A stretch of 57,500 nt of DNA from the NCBI GenBank assembly GCA_009746045.1, contig RPFO01000104.1:4846477-4903976 (forward strand), written 5' to 3'. A model generated the notes under the pieces. That model was not told where the DNA came from. It did no database searches and was given only the letters and a program-made list of their open reading frames with translations. The first letter of the stretch is position 1. Every line of letters starts with the position of its first letter. The DNA comes from Mesostigma viride. Lineage: Eukaryota > Streptophyta > Mesostigmatophyceae > Mesostigmatales > Mesostigmataceae. The translations under genes and the position numbers were made by a program. Below are positions 1 through 11,477 of the stretch, piece by piece.

Positions 1-315
1 TGCTTTGGGCGCATATGCTTGTTTGACTGCTCTGATCCCTGATGCTGCGTTGTCTCCACAGATCAGAAGCAGTTGCTACACTGATCGCCTCTCAGCATAG
101 CAAGTGTTACAATGCTTTGTGGCTCTTGTAGAGACACAAGAATGGCTACTTTATTACGAACATGAGCTCACTAATGCTTCATGCATCTCTTAAACCTGCA
201 ACCCCAAGAAATGGACAGACATGACATGTGGCATGATGCCCTCGAGCTCACATGCTCAACTGATGTGCACATGCCTTCATGTGGTCCCCCTCACGGGTCC
301 TGGGCTGCTGTGCAG
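1..315. other. no gene seen; probably intron upstream of the first visible ABCC exon
   Basis: I see no conserved reading frame here. The first convincing exon of the ABCC gene begins at 316, so this stretch is best read as intron. The N-terminal half of that protein must lie to the left of the window. Confidence 0.4.
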
Positions 316-2189
316 GCTGCGGATGAAGTTCATGTCAGCGTCACGGGATGTAAGTACAAAGTATCGTGCATGCTGCCATGCTTGGGCTAGGACAGAAAAA
401 TGTCATGCCACACTTTATTCTTCTCTTCGTTGCTTGTGAGCAATGCACTTTGACCTATTGTCTGGAAAGGCCTGCTATGCCCAGGAGGCAGACATCATGC
501 ATAGTAATGGCCAAATGTGGTCATTCAGCTCAGGCGGGGTAGAACATCCGTGGGCTAGCTGTGTCAGAGAAAGCAAATCAAACCCTTAATGCAGAAATTT
601 TCACGTGCTGCGCTCGCTCCTTGTTTTCCAACGTTGCTGCTTTTCTTCTTATGGGGGTGCATGACAGATATCATTGTGCTAAGGATCCTGACTCCCAGAT
701 TCTGACTCCCAGATTTCAAGTTGTTCACCCTTTTGTCTATGAACGCTGAACTTTATAACTTAATGGATGACCACTTTCTGCTACTCCCAACAATCTTATG
801 CGCCCAGACAAAGCGCCTGGAGGCTGTCACGCGCAGCCCCGTGCTCTCCTTCTTCAGCGCCTCCCTGCAGGGCCTCACCACCATCCATGCCTTTGGCATG
901 CAAGCGCAGTTCCACGAGGCGTTCATGGACCGGCTAAACAGGTGCGGTATGCACATCATCTGAAGGACGACAAGTCTTGAATCGTGCAACCAGATGTAAA
1001 GACATGGTGGGCTAGATGACATTTTACCCCGAACTGTGAAGAAAACTGTGAAAAATGTGGCCAAGTAGTTCACCTTGACTGTTCCTCCCTCTGACGCAGT
1101 TGAGCCTTCTTTTCGTCATTTATGCTTATTAGCTGCGAGGAAAGTGTTTGTTCGATTGCTTCCAAACACAACCCAGGAATCGGTGTGGGAGGAAAAGGGA
1201 TGGGCTGAATGTCTTCCCCAGGAGCCACACATACAGCCCAACTTGTGTGGCGCCTGCCTGCTCTGGCTGCGCTTTCACTATGAACTCACCTGCTACTGCC
1301 TACTATGAACTCACCTGCTACTGCCTACTATGAATTCACCTGCAACTGCCTACTATGAATTCACCTGCTACTGCCTACTATGAATTCACCTGCTACTGCC
1401 TACTATGAACTCACCTGCTACTGCCTACTATGAATTCACCTGCTACTGCCTACTAGCGGTCGCTCTTCCGTTGGGCGGTGTTTTTAAAACACCCGTGCCC
1501 GTTGCATGCATGGCACCTTGTGTTGTTCATGTCAACAGGAACAGCCGGGCATTCTACTCCTGGAGCGCCATCCAGCGCTGGCTTGGCTTCCGATGCGACT
1601 GGTGAGAATCAATCTAAATAATTATCATCTGCATCTGAGATTTCCGGGCAAGTGCACCTGGGAGGGCATTGTCTGTACCACAGATGATTATCGCTCAGCC
1701 TTGTGCTGACACGACAACGTTCCTCTATGCTCTCCGATGTGGCCTGTGCATGCGCGATGCTTTTCGCTCGACCGCGCAAAGGACTGCCTGACCCTGTTAT
1801 GTGTGCATGTGCATGTGCATGTGCATGTGCATGTGCATGTGCATGTGCATGTGCATGTGCATGTGCATGTGCATGTGCATGTGCATGTGCATGTGCATGT
1901 GCATGTGCATGTGCATGTGCATGTGCATGTGCATGTGCATGTGCATGTGCATGTGCATGTGCATGTGCATGTGCATGTGCATGTGCATGTGCATGTGCAT
2001 GTGCATGTGCATGTGCATGTGCATGTGCATGTGCATGTGCATGTGCATGTGCATGTGCATGTGCATGTGCATGTGCATGTGCATGTGCATGTGCATGTGC
2101 ATGTGCATGTGCATGTGCATGTGCATGTGCATGTGCATGTGCATGTGCATGTGCATGTGCATGTGCATGTGCATGCGCATGCGCATGCG

Positions 2190-2223
<34 letters not shown>

Positions 2224-5200
2224 TGCATGTGCATGTGCATGTGTGCATACTGCAGTGTTTATATACGATCATGTCCGCACTTCGTAGTACTTCGGGAGGA
2301 TATAGATAGTAGTGACCCATGTCCTTAAAGCTTGCTTAGCACTAAAAAAGGAAACGGGCTATACATTTCTTGTTTTTGGTCCATGGGAGTTCCTTCCCAC
2401 CAAGAGAAACATTTATTTTACATTTTTGTATGCTAGGCTTTATACGGACAGCCTATACCACACCTTCAAACTCAGTGCACATCATTATCAAGTTGGTTAC
2501 TGTAGCACCATGCTGGGGGCCCAGCATACTCGAACACAAGGTGTTGCCCCCACACCTCCTACCTGGTCACCAAGGCTGTCGCCAACCTTGGTGGAGTTTC
2601 TTTCCGCCCCTGGCCCCCCTCCCGCATGCTGCCGCGGCTGTACTGCCGCCCCCGTGTGGCCGCTACGGTTTCCCGGCGGACGCAGGGCGGCACCCATGTC
2701 GTTCCCCCCGTTAGGGGGGCGGTTTCCAGCAGCTGCTCATTAGGCCTTACACCCCCGGACCGTCTCTCACAAGCCCAGGACCCATCACCGGCCCCACCCC
2801 TGAGGCTGGGATTTCCCGGCGCATTGAAACCTTTGTGGCGATAGGCCCTCTACCCTACCAAGGCCTTGGCTTGGGAACTGCTTAGCCAAAGCCCCGACCA
2901 GGGCTTGTGATTTTGAAGGAAATTTTTATGCTATAGATATGCCCCCCTGGCTGAACCGAACTCTTTATTGCCTTTCCTATAATGAATCATACAGGATGAA
3001 AACAAAGGCGATAAAACAGCCAGAATTTCAGCCCCGCCAGGCGAACATTCTTTGCTGAAAAACTGGGCAATGATGAAGAGCGCGCTCCTCCCACCAGGAT
3101 TTGCTCCAGCCCCGCATCCTCCCCGAAACTCCCGTCTGGCCACAGGCCAAAAGATCGGGTCCGCTGTCAGGCTCCTGGCAGTTATGGGCTACCCTGGCAC
3201 CCCGCGCTAGCCATCTCCACGTTTAAGGCAGATTCGCCTCCACCTGTGATTCTTTCCGCCGTAGCCGCTGGCCCTGGCCTGTATGGCTCCTTCCCTGACG
3301 CTGTCCGACTTATAATGCAGCTTGCCCAGTGTCAGGAAGCTGCTTGCCGCACCCAGGGGTAGAGGGGAATCGTCAGTGGGCCCAGCGCCGGAAATCACGC
3401 CCTTTTACTTCAATCCTAGAGCCCCCCACCCACCAACCATTACCGTGGCCTGTAACGGTTGGTGGCGAACATAAAGAAATTTATTCTAGGCCTCTCCACG
3501 CCCGGAGAGGCCGATAGCATCGTCTTACATTCAGCGCAGCTGCCATACCGGCCAGCCGACCTTGCCAGCAAATGCTGGGATAAAGTTGCGAAGCTGAATA
3601 GAGGCCTCCCTACGTCCCCTACACCACTCTAAGTACTGATTATCATTCACATTGCGCCACGCAGGCCTGCCGGCTGGCGCAGGTAGGGGGGTGTAATGAC
3701 TGCCCATCACACTTGCGCCACGCCTGGCGGCTGGCGCAGGTACAAGGTCTAGTGACGTACGTTAGAAGCTACCTAGGCCTGCACTCCGGAACCACACTCA
3801 GCCTCGGCACAAAAAGGGCCGGCCGGTGCAGTACCCTCGTGACAAGCGCTAGTCTTACGCTACCTACGGCAGGTCGGTCCCCTTTGAGCCCGTCCACGCG
3901 TCATATATGAAAAGAGCGAAGCTCAACAAATATTGGCAGCAATGTGTCAAAGGATATCTCGCAGTAATTAATGTGTCCATGTAGGGTACGTTTGTACGTG
4001 ACTTGTTTGCCTGTGCGAGCATGCAAGTGTGTGAAGCAATCTTACTTGTGATGGGGATCCACCTGGTTTGACATGTAGTGATAGGAAATGTTTAATTAAC
4101 GATTGTGACACTGGTGCACGCGCTGGCACACAATTTGGCTGATGTGTGCCAGTGCGGGTACATTTCCTGTACAAGAAATGAATTGTACGTGCTCATTTCT
4201 TGTGTTGTACACTCTGTACAACACGAGAAATGAACCAGCTAACGAAGAACAAAAACAGCCTAACTGAAAGCATGCTTTATTCTGTTGGGGAAGCCTGGCT
4301 TCGTAACAACACACATAGGCTGACTCAGCCCACTAGGACTCAGACTGGCAAGCCCACTCGCCTGCCAGCTTTTTTCAATCTAACTTACTCATTCCCATAC
4401 AGTAAACCTTAATCACTCACTTCGATGCAGTAATGCATTCTCACTTTAGCTCAGGGGCCTCAGGGAAGGAGCGATAATGCCGCAAGCACGCAAAGTGATG
4501 TCGGCACGAACCGTGGATGGGTCAAGGGCCCTCCCCTGCAAGAAACTGTGCCCTCGATCCACTGAAACTGTGCCCTTGCCTTCCTTTCCCCTCGCTTCCT
4601 GTGTCCTGGCAACACATGACCACCCACAAGCACTGCCCAAGGCTGTATGTCAAGTAACTACATTGCCATGCATCTAGAGGTGGTTGTCTCACTGAATGCA
4701 TGATGTGACGCACCCCCCTCGTCACGCAGCCTGGTCGCGGCCACCATCTTGGCGGCGTCGCTGGTCGCGGTGATCGCGCGCGACCACCTGTCGCCCACCC
4801 TGGTGGGCCTTGCGCTCACGTACTCGCTGCAGCTGTCCGGCATGCTGCAGTGGACCGTGCGCCAGAGCGCAGAGCTGGAGAACTTGCTTGTCAGCGTGGA
4901 GCGAATGCTGGAATACACGCAGCTGCCGCAAGAGGCGGCGCTGGAGGTGCCGGACCAGCGGCCGCCCCCTGGCTGGCCCCACGCGGGGGCGATCAGCATC
5001 CAGAACCTCACCGTGAGATACTATGAGGATTTGCCGCCGGTGCTCACGGGGGTATCGGTGGACATACCCGCAGGGTCCAAGTGTGGCATCGTCGGGCGGA
5101 CAGGTATGCGTGGTGTAGGTGTTTGCTCTTTGTAGCGGGTGACCGATGCAAGCTGCAGGATCTTTACGCACCTGGTGTGGTGTTGAACATGGAAGAACTG

Positions 5201-8200
5201 GATATCAAAGTTGGGACATTCAGGGTATTAGGATGGCAGGGCATCTTGGTTTCGGGGTCAGGAAATGATCAGACCCGCGGCATGAAGCGTGGTAATCATC
5301 CGGGTGGCTTGCTGGATGCAGGGAAGAATGTTTTATGCACAAGAATCTGTGATTTTGAGGTGCGCCTTTTTGAAAAATAAGATACGGTTGTAGTTGTGAC
5401 AATCCTGCTTCTCACGGCACTTCCACTGTAGGGCTTAAAAAACCCTCCTGATTTGTTGATTTGTCAGGTAAAAGCCTCCGTTTGCATTTTCAAAATGGAC
5501 CGTCGTTCTGAGACCCATTAGCGGCTATCCCTGACGCCATGCACTGTCGCACAATTTGACTGTGCCTCCTGCGATCTAGATAAGAACGTTCTGGGTATCG
5601 TTTACTGTTAAATAGTTTGGTACCATACCGGATTCCAGCACAGGACCTCTTGCATGATTTCGCGGCTGTAGGGGTCTCCTGATCCGAAGGCATCCCAAGC
5701 GATAGCTCAACTGCGAAAAAAGCTCTTCACCGGAGAGCGGTGCAACTGCGTTCGAAATTCTCCAATATGAACCAGAGAGTGATACTGAACCAAGGATGTG
5801 GTCGTTTGTGTAATTGTTGCAGAGGCATTCCTCTCGACAATCACATTAAGGTGGAATTTCTCATCTGCGAGCAGTCGATTAGCGAGAACTGTTTCTCCTA
5901 GCAAATGTGTAACTGGAGCTAGAAAGCTCGTTACTTGCACTACTGAGATAGTGGCCACTGTAACTGCTGCTTTTGTGGCAGGGCTCCACTTATGGCTTTA
6001 TTGAAATGCTGGTCTTCTTGGGAGCTTGGTGATCTCAACTATTTTATTATTACTTTTTCATCACTTTTTCTTTTGTTGCTGTTGTGCGCCTACTGCACGG
6101 TTGCGAATATACGCAGGTGCGGGCAAGTCCTCGCTGATGCTGGCGCTGTTCCGGCTGATGGAGCCGCTCACGGGCCGCATGGTCATCGATGGAGTCGACA
6201 CGAGCAAGATCGGCCTCCACGACCTGCGCCGCAAGGTGAGCGGTGATGATATTTTTTTAGCGAGTGGTGCGCCGCAAGGTGGGCAGTGATGGGTTGTTTT
6301 TAACCAGTCATGCGCCGCAAGGTAAAAGGGAAAGAGCGCACGGTAAGGTTCGGTAAGGATGGATGGCCAGATTGTTCATAGCCAGTGGTGCATCGCTGAA
6401 GGTTGGAAGAAGCAATGGTGTACCAGAGGGTAGGTGGGCGGAAATGGTGCCGTATGCAAGGGGAGTATTTATGTGTTCGGTTATAGCCAGTGGTGCTAGG
6501 GTAGGTAGTAAAAGTGATGCTGGGCTCCGAGGTAGGGCCTCTGTGGCCTGCGTTGCAAGGCCAGCCCAGCGGTGCATGGCCCGACCTGATGGCTGGGAAC
6601 TAGTCAGCATTGTCGAGCAGTAGTGCAGCCAAGGACCTTTTCTTGAAGCATTGTTTGTGCGTGCGTGAAATTCCCTGCAAACTAAGTACAAAACTCCTCT
6701 GTACGCTCAGCGTCCTCTGCGCGTCAGCGTCCCCAGCCTGTGTGCAGCCATTAGTCATTCTTGGCAAGACATTGTAGGAGTTAGTAATCCCCGGCAAGAC
6801 GTTGTAGGAATTAGTCATCCTTGGCATGACACTTTCCAGGCTGGTTGTTGATATCTAAGGGCCTGCTGCATGTTTCAGGAGTGTGCGTGTACAGCCTCCG
6901 ATTTTCTGCTCCCTACTCTCCCAGCATGACAATTTGATGGACTGGTTGATGTCAGCCGCCCATGCATGCACGCATCGTTCCTTTGCGCCAAATGTGTTGC
7001 CATCTCTGTTATTATCGCTGAGTCATGCCATTTGTGCACATCACATGGCTACCTATTTACTATGCTCATGCCAATTAGGCACTTGGTACATACACTGAGA
7101 AAGATTTCTTTTCTTGAAGTCCTAGCCTTGTTTCTATGGTGAATTCTGTGCTCTGCACGGCCTCCTCATGCATGCTGTGCTGAACTGATACTGCCATCCC
7201 GTTGCCCCTGTTGCCCCTGTTGCCCTTGTTGCCCCAAACCCACCTGACCCACCAGATCGCGGCCATCCCACAGAACCCTATCCTGTTCGGCAACAGCCTG
7301 CGCTTCAACCTAGATCCTTTCCGGTGCGCTGGGAGTCTCCCTTTGTTGCCGCATCATTCTTGCTCATTTGCCGCTGCTTTTGTGTTTTATCACACACGCT
7401 GCTCTGGGGCCCGCTCGGCAAGACTGCGACACCCACGGAGCCTCCTGCTTGCACGACAGTGAAGTGCATGCAGATGGAATGCAGCTGGTGGAATGGAGTG
7501 CATGCAGATTACATCCAATCCCCCTGGAACTGATTTGATGGTGTCGTTGCATGGGGTAACTTGTGTGCCGTTACAAGTGCATGCAGGGAATACACGGAAG
7601 AGGACACATGGAAGGCGCTGGCAGCCGTTCAGCTGAAAGGAAAGGTAGATAACGACGCCACGTGTCGGCATCTCGTCCTCCCACATACTTTGCTGTGTTG
7701 AGTGGTATAATTTCAGCGTGATGCACCGTCATTATGCCGAACTTTACGGAAAACATGGCAGATACTGTGTTGGTGTGATGATCACGGCTGATTGCATCCA
7801 ACAACCTCGTTAAGCCACGTTAACGCTAGGCGGCCTGCGAAGTTCCAGTTCCCTGCTGAAGGCTAGTTCAAATGATGATGGTAATGTGCACATGTCGCCC
7901 CTGGCGGGATTGCCCCATGATCACGGCAGGTGTCCCAGCTGGAGGGCGGCCTGGACGGCACGCTGTCTGAGTGCGGCGACAACTTCTCGGTGGGGGAGCG
8001 CCAGCTGCTCTGCATGGCCAGGTGTGGATCGTGAGGGTAGCCAATGGACTTACATCATGAACTGGCGCGTGCTGCTCTGCATGGCCAGGGGTGGACGGCT
8101 GGATTATTAGAGAAAATTTGATATTAATAGCATGTGCCGTTAGCCAGGGTCTTAGCCAGATTATCAGCCAGAGGATGCAACAGAAGTATAGGATAGCTAC

Positions 8201-10557
8201 TAGGCCATAAGGTCCAGGCTAGAATTATCCAGTTAAAAGAAACATCGATAATTTTTCTGGTCATCGATTTGTCTTCAGGTGAGGGAGACAAATTTGCAAA
8301 TGGCCGCTGTGCAACTAGCCAAATTTGCAAATGGCCTATGTGAGAGCACTTGGCCAGTTGCACGTCAAGCATATTTTGCCTTTCTCGTCCTTAATCCTTA
8401 TAGGCTCTCAAGCCATGTCACGGCGAACACATGCCTAATCTGCCAGTGCATGCGTCGGTAGCCACTGATTACTGAGCTAGTAACCTACTAGTCATCCGCA
8501 CCTGTGTCATTCAGTCTGGTCGTCTTTCCGCTTTGTGTTGCTTGCCATGCTACATGCAAGGGTGAGGCTCCATTGCTCGATCCCCTCATGTGAAAGCAGC
8601 ATCATCCTTGTAACGTGCAATTGTGACTTGCTGCCAGATGAAATGATCCACTGCTTGATCCCTCCACGAAACGCCTTCATCTCTAAGTAATGCTAGCCGT
8701 CATGCCATATGCGCTGCCAGGGCGATGCTCCACCGCTTGATCCCAACCATTATAAGCCCTTCATCCTGACTTGTTACTTGTTTCCTGCTTGCCCTTGTGC
8801 CCCGTGCTGCCGCCTGCCAGGGCGATGCTCCACCGCTGCCGCGTGCTGGTGATGGACGAAGCCACCGCCAACGCCGACTATGCCACCGACGCAATGATCC
8901 AGGCCATGCTGAGGTATAGATGTATACACGCTCAGATGTACTAGTATATACCTACTTGTATGTTTAGAGGCCATCCTGCCTGTAATATCCCTCCGTCACT
9001 GCTGTTCTCTCCCGCACGTGAGTGCGTGAACGTTGGTGCGCATGTGTGTGTGCCGCTGTGTGTACGACTGTGTGCCGCTGTGTGTACGACTGTGTGCCGC
9101 TGTGTGTGCAACCGTGTGCCGACTGCGGAGGGGCCGGCTTAGCCTCACCAGCTTTGCATGTTGTACTATCGAAGTGCTTAATGTTCTGATCCATAACGCA
9201 CCGTTTCTACCTGGGGCGTCTCTGCATGCCACTGCACTTAGTTTGGGTGCCACCCTATGTTTGTCATCACGGCGCTGGTCCAATCCTAGCTTCAAGTAGT
9301 AATAGGCATTTTTGGAACCAACTTTGCGATCGGTTTTCTCTGAATATAGTTTAATTAACGCATGCGGGAAGATTGGGCGGCTATGCCTTGGCCTGCATGT
9401 GGAAGGCGTACTAGTCCGTTCTGTACAAAGGGTGTCATCCTCGCCTGAACTCTCCTTGAAAGACCCGGTTGTTTCTAAGGCTTGGTGGCTATTAATTAGT
9501 GGTCTGAGAAAATTAATATTAGGCTTAATGCGACTTTCTTGCGATTATTGGTAATTGCTTGCACCGGCTGTGAAGCTAAGGACCTGTAGGGTCGGCTGGT
9601 AGTCTAACAAATCTTTGGATGATTGTTTTAGTGAGTCGTGATGAATTATTGTATAGTAGACTCGGACCGACCCGAGGGGTCGATGGGCGAGATTTATGCT
9701 TGTCAGTTCTAAGAACCTTGTACTACTACCTGTACGGTTAACGTACTAGCCTGGGGGTGCATGGCCACAGTAGTTTGTAGTGGCATTTTCAGCACCGTTC
9801 ATGCCGGCGTGTGACGCATGCCGGTGTCACTGAATTTAGGATGATGTCAGCTCGTGTACCGGCGGACCATGCGTTAAGCAAGCTAGGCGGGCAAGGATGC
9901 GCATTTGTTTCTTTCTCTTCCGCGTGCGGACTGAGAAACCTGAAGGCCCCTGTAACTGCTGCATTTGTGGCAGGGCTCCGCTTATAGTATCAATCAAATG
10001 CTGGTCTTCTTGGGAGCTTTGTGACCTTGATACCAAATGTCGGTGACACCACCCATAACGTGGTCAACATATTACCATGCAGGTTGGTAGAAAATGCACC
10101 ATGCCGCACAACTTTGCCGCTGACAAAGCTGATAGTACCCTGCATGTAAAGACTTAGTTCATGGCTGCTTTCTGGCCGATAAGTTGCTTTATTTTTAGCT
10201 TGCTGGGTATTGCTGGTATTATATCTTACTACTAGTATGTTTATACTAGTAATCGCTCTGCTGCCAATTCTAGTAATGCGCTACTACTATTCTATAATAT
10301 ACTACTTGATACTATACTACACCACTCACCTCAACTCAGTATATCCACCTGCGCACGTCCTACCCGCGCAGGGAGATCATGTTCCAGGGCACCACAGTGC
10401 TCGTCATCGCGCACCGCATCGACACCATCATCGACGCAGACAACGTGCTGGTGCTGGACAAAGGGAGCGTGGCAGAGTACGGGCCGCCCAAGGTGAGCAC
10501 AGTGACCGCATAGTGACCAGAGGCTATCCTGTATGATAGTGACCGCAGGGAAACCGT

Positions 10558-10594
<37 letters not shown>

Positions 10595-11477
10595 AAGGGG
10601 AGCATGGCCGAATGTGGCCACTAAATTGCTGAGGATATTACCTTATAGTGACCACGAGTTCTGACAGCCAGGGACCCAGTTTGGGAGCTGGAGTACTGGG
10701 CGCCAAAGGTGGTCACCTTCATTACTACAAAGTTATTGGGGGAAAAGAGTACGGGCCGCCCAAGATATATATTTGTACTATATAGTAGTATACAAACTGC
10801 AGGCTATGCATAGCAACCATGGGCCTAGTTGGGGAAAGAGGGTATACTGGCCGCCCAAGATGAGGGTCTCGCAGTTACACGCCAGAATAGTGTTGGAATG
10901 GTAAGGATGGTAATACGACCCACCCCAGCAAGATAGGCATCTGCAATTGTGAATGGGCACCTGCTGGGCTCCATGTCTGATATTTCAAATCTGTGGGTAA
11001 GGGCCCCTCAACGCCTCAACCGCATCGTGTAAAAATCGCGGTGCGATTCACTGTGGATAGCCTGCACAGTGAAGAAGGCAGATTTCTGGATGTTGGGGTA
11101 CTAGCCCGCACATATTTGTCTCGTTAGCACTGGACATGTCTATTTGTTGGCTTAATAGCAATAATCAGCCTTGTAATGAAACAAACTACAGAAGTGCTAT
11201 AACGAAATGATTAAATAAGATGATTCCTGTCATGCACCTTCCTTATTATAAACACCCGCTTCATTTTCCTTTGAATGAACAAAACCTTAATCTTCTTTTG
11301 CAGGAGCTGCTGGACCGGCCCGGCAGCTTCCTTGCGGCGATGGTCGAGCAGACGGGCCCTGCGTCGCAGCGCAAGCTGCTGCACAAGGCACGGGCGTCGT
11401 TTGACCTGCGAACGGCAGAGAGGGGTGCACACGGGGTGATACAGCGCTGCACCACGGCTGCATTGAGAGGGGGATAG
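316..11477 (+). CDS. ABCC-type ABC transporter, C-terminal part (end of TMD2 plus NBD2), 11 exons
   Basis: Members of this family (MRP-like full transporters) export conjugates across vacuolar or plasma membranes using ATP. Exons read as 316-349, 808-941, 1539-1601, 4730-5103, 6117-6235, 7256-7323, 7587-7644, 7930-8021, 8821-8913, 10372-10492 and 11304-11477. All are flanked by AG and GT and all phases join, giving about 442 residues ending at TAG 11475-11477. The NBD is complete. Walker A GRTGAGKSS spans the 5103/6117 junction. The Q-loop region is IPQNPILF, the signature FSVGERQ, Walker [10 protein letters not shown], and the H-loop VLVIAHR. Upstream exons match the end of the second membrane domain ([22 protein letters not shown]). 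The C-terminal tail is short. Introns of up to 3.1 kb are filled with repeats. The 5' half is outside the window and the substrate cannot be inferred. Confidence 0.93.
1277..1455 (+). repeat. 25-bp minisatellite, about 7 units
   Basis: Tandem copies of a 25-bp unit containing CTATGAATTCACCTGC, varying mainly at one C/T position. They lie in the intron just upstream of the ABCC exon at 1539. Confidence 0.9.
1799..2248 (+). repeat. hexanucleotide microsatellite (GTGCAT)n, about 440 bp
   Basis: Almost perfect GTGCAT repeats run from 1801 to about 2172. They are followed by short blocks of GCGCAT and GGGCAT variants and then GTGCAT again. The array is open in every frame, which creates long artefactual reading frames. 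It lies in the 3.1-kb intron 1602-4729 of the ABCC gene. Confidence 0.97.
2500..3910. other. GC-rich, hairpin-rich segment inside an ABCC intron
   Basis: This segment has no convincing reading frame but is dense in short perfect inverted repeats. Arms 3430-3443/3452-3465 form 14 bp with one mismatch. Arms 3489-3497/3504-3512 form a perfect 9-bp stem with a 6-nt loop. Two related units near 3653-3688 and 3713-3741 each carry TGCGCCA and TGGCGCA arms. CCCCCC-GTTA-GGGGGG is near 2702-2717. The composition differs from neighbouring intron sequence. An organelle-derived insert or an old structured repeat are both possible, and I could not recognise a gene. Confidence 0.5.
4172..4233 (+). repeat. 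two overlapping, mutually exclusive hairpins
   Basis: Arms 4193-4210 and 4216-4233 pair over 18 positions with one G:T and a 5-nt loop. The first part of that left arm (TCATTTCTTG, 4193-4202) can instead pair perfectly over 10 bp with CAAGAAATGA at 4172-4181. The site is intronic in the ABCC gene. Confidence 0.75.
5959..6030 (+). repeat. dispersed repeat, copy 1 of about 72 bp
   Basis: This segment is closely matched by 9951-10022 in another intron of the same ABCC gene. Shared stretches include TGTAACTGCTGC, TTTGTGGCAGGGCTCC and ATGCTGGTCTTCTTGGGAGC. Confidence 0.85.
6225..6352 (+). repeat. 43-bp tandem repeat that starts in an exon end and carries repeated 5' splice sites
   Basis: The last 11 coding bases of the ABCC exon ending at 6235 (TGCGCCGCAAG) recur at 6268 and 6311, both inside the intron. 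Spacing is 43 bp. The copies are followed by GTGAGC (the real donor), GTGGGC and GTAAAA respectively, so three potential 5' splice sites lie in a row. Confidence 0.85.
8000..8100 (+). repeat. partial duplication of an ABCC exon 3' end
   Basis: The exon end GCTGCTCTGCATGGCCAGG, coding LLCMAR just after the ABC signature, recurs about 66 bp downstream in the intron (about 8072-8090). There the base pair that forms the donor GT is changed to GG. Confidence 0.8.
8710..8837 (+). repeat. duplicated 3' splice site and exon start of the Walker B exon
   Basis: CTGCCAGGGCGATGCTCCACC occurs at about 8713-8733 and again at about 8815-8835. The second copy is the acceptor and start of the exon encoding Walker B. 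Only the second continues into the reading frame, so the first acts as a decoy acceptor about 100 bp upstream. Confidence 0.8.
9040..9120 (+). repeat. 24-bp minisatellite, about 3 units
   Basis: Tandem copies of a unit containing GTGCCGCTGTGTGTACGACT lie in the ABCC intron that follows the exon ending at 8913. Confidence 0.85.
9951..10022 (+). repeat. dispersed repeat, copy 2 of about 72 bp
   Basis: Direct-orientation partner of 5959-6030. It lies in the intron between the ABCC exons ending at 8913 and starting at 10372. Confidence 0.85.
10556..10592 (+). repeat. short (CGGGCT)n hexamer array
   Basis: Five to six CGGGCT units lie in the ABCC intron between 10492 and 11304. Confidence 0.9.
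10685..10866 (+). repeat. three degenerate intronic copies of the ABCC exon end at 10492
   Basis: The exon end GAGTACGGGCCGCCCAAG followed by GTGAGC recurs in altered form near 10688 (GAGTACTGGGCGCCAAAGGT), 10746 (GAGTACGGGCCGCCCAAGAT) and 10843 (TATACTGGCCGCCCAAGATG). All three are in the same downstream intron. Only the first of these keeps a GT in the donor position. Confidence 0.75.

Noticed and set aside
1688-2328. Long open frames in all directions (Cys-Thr, His-Val and Met-His repeats)
   Set aside because: They are translations of the (GTGCAT)n microsatellite. A 6-bp repeat without stops is open in several frames.
9000-9300. Cys/Val/Arg-rich frames near the GTGCCGCTGTG repeats
   Set aside because: They come from a short minisatellite in an ABCC intron with no coding similarity.
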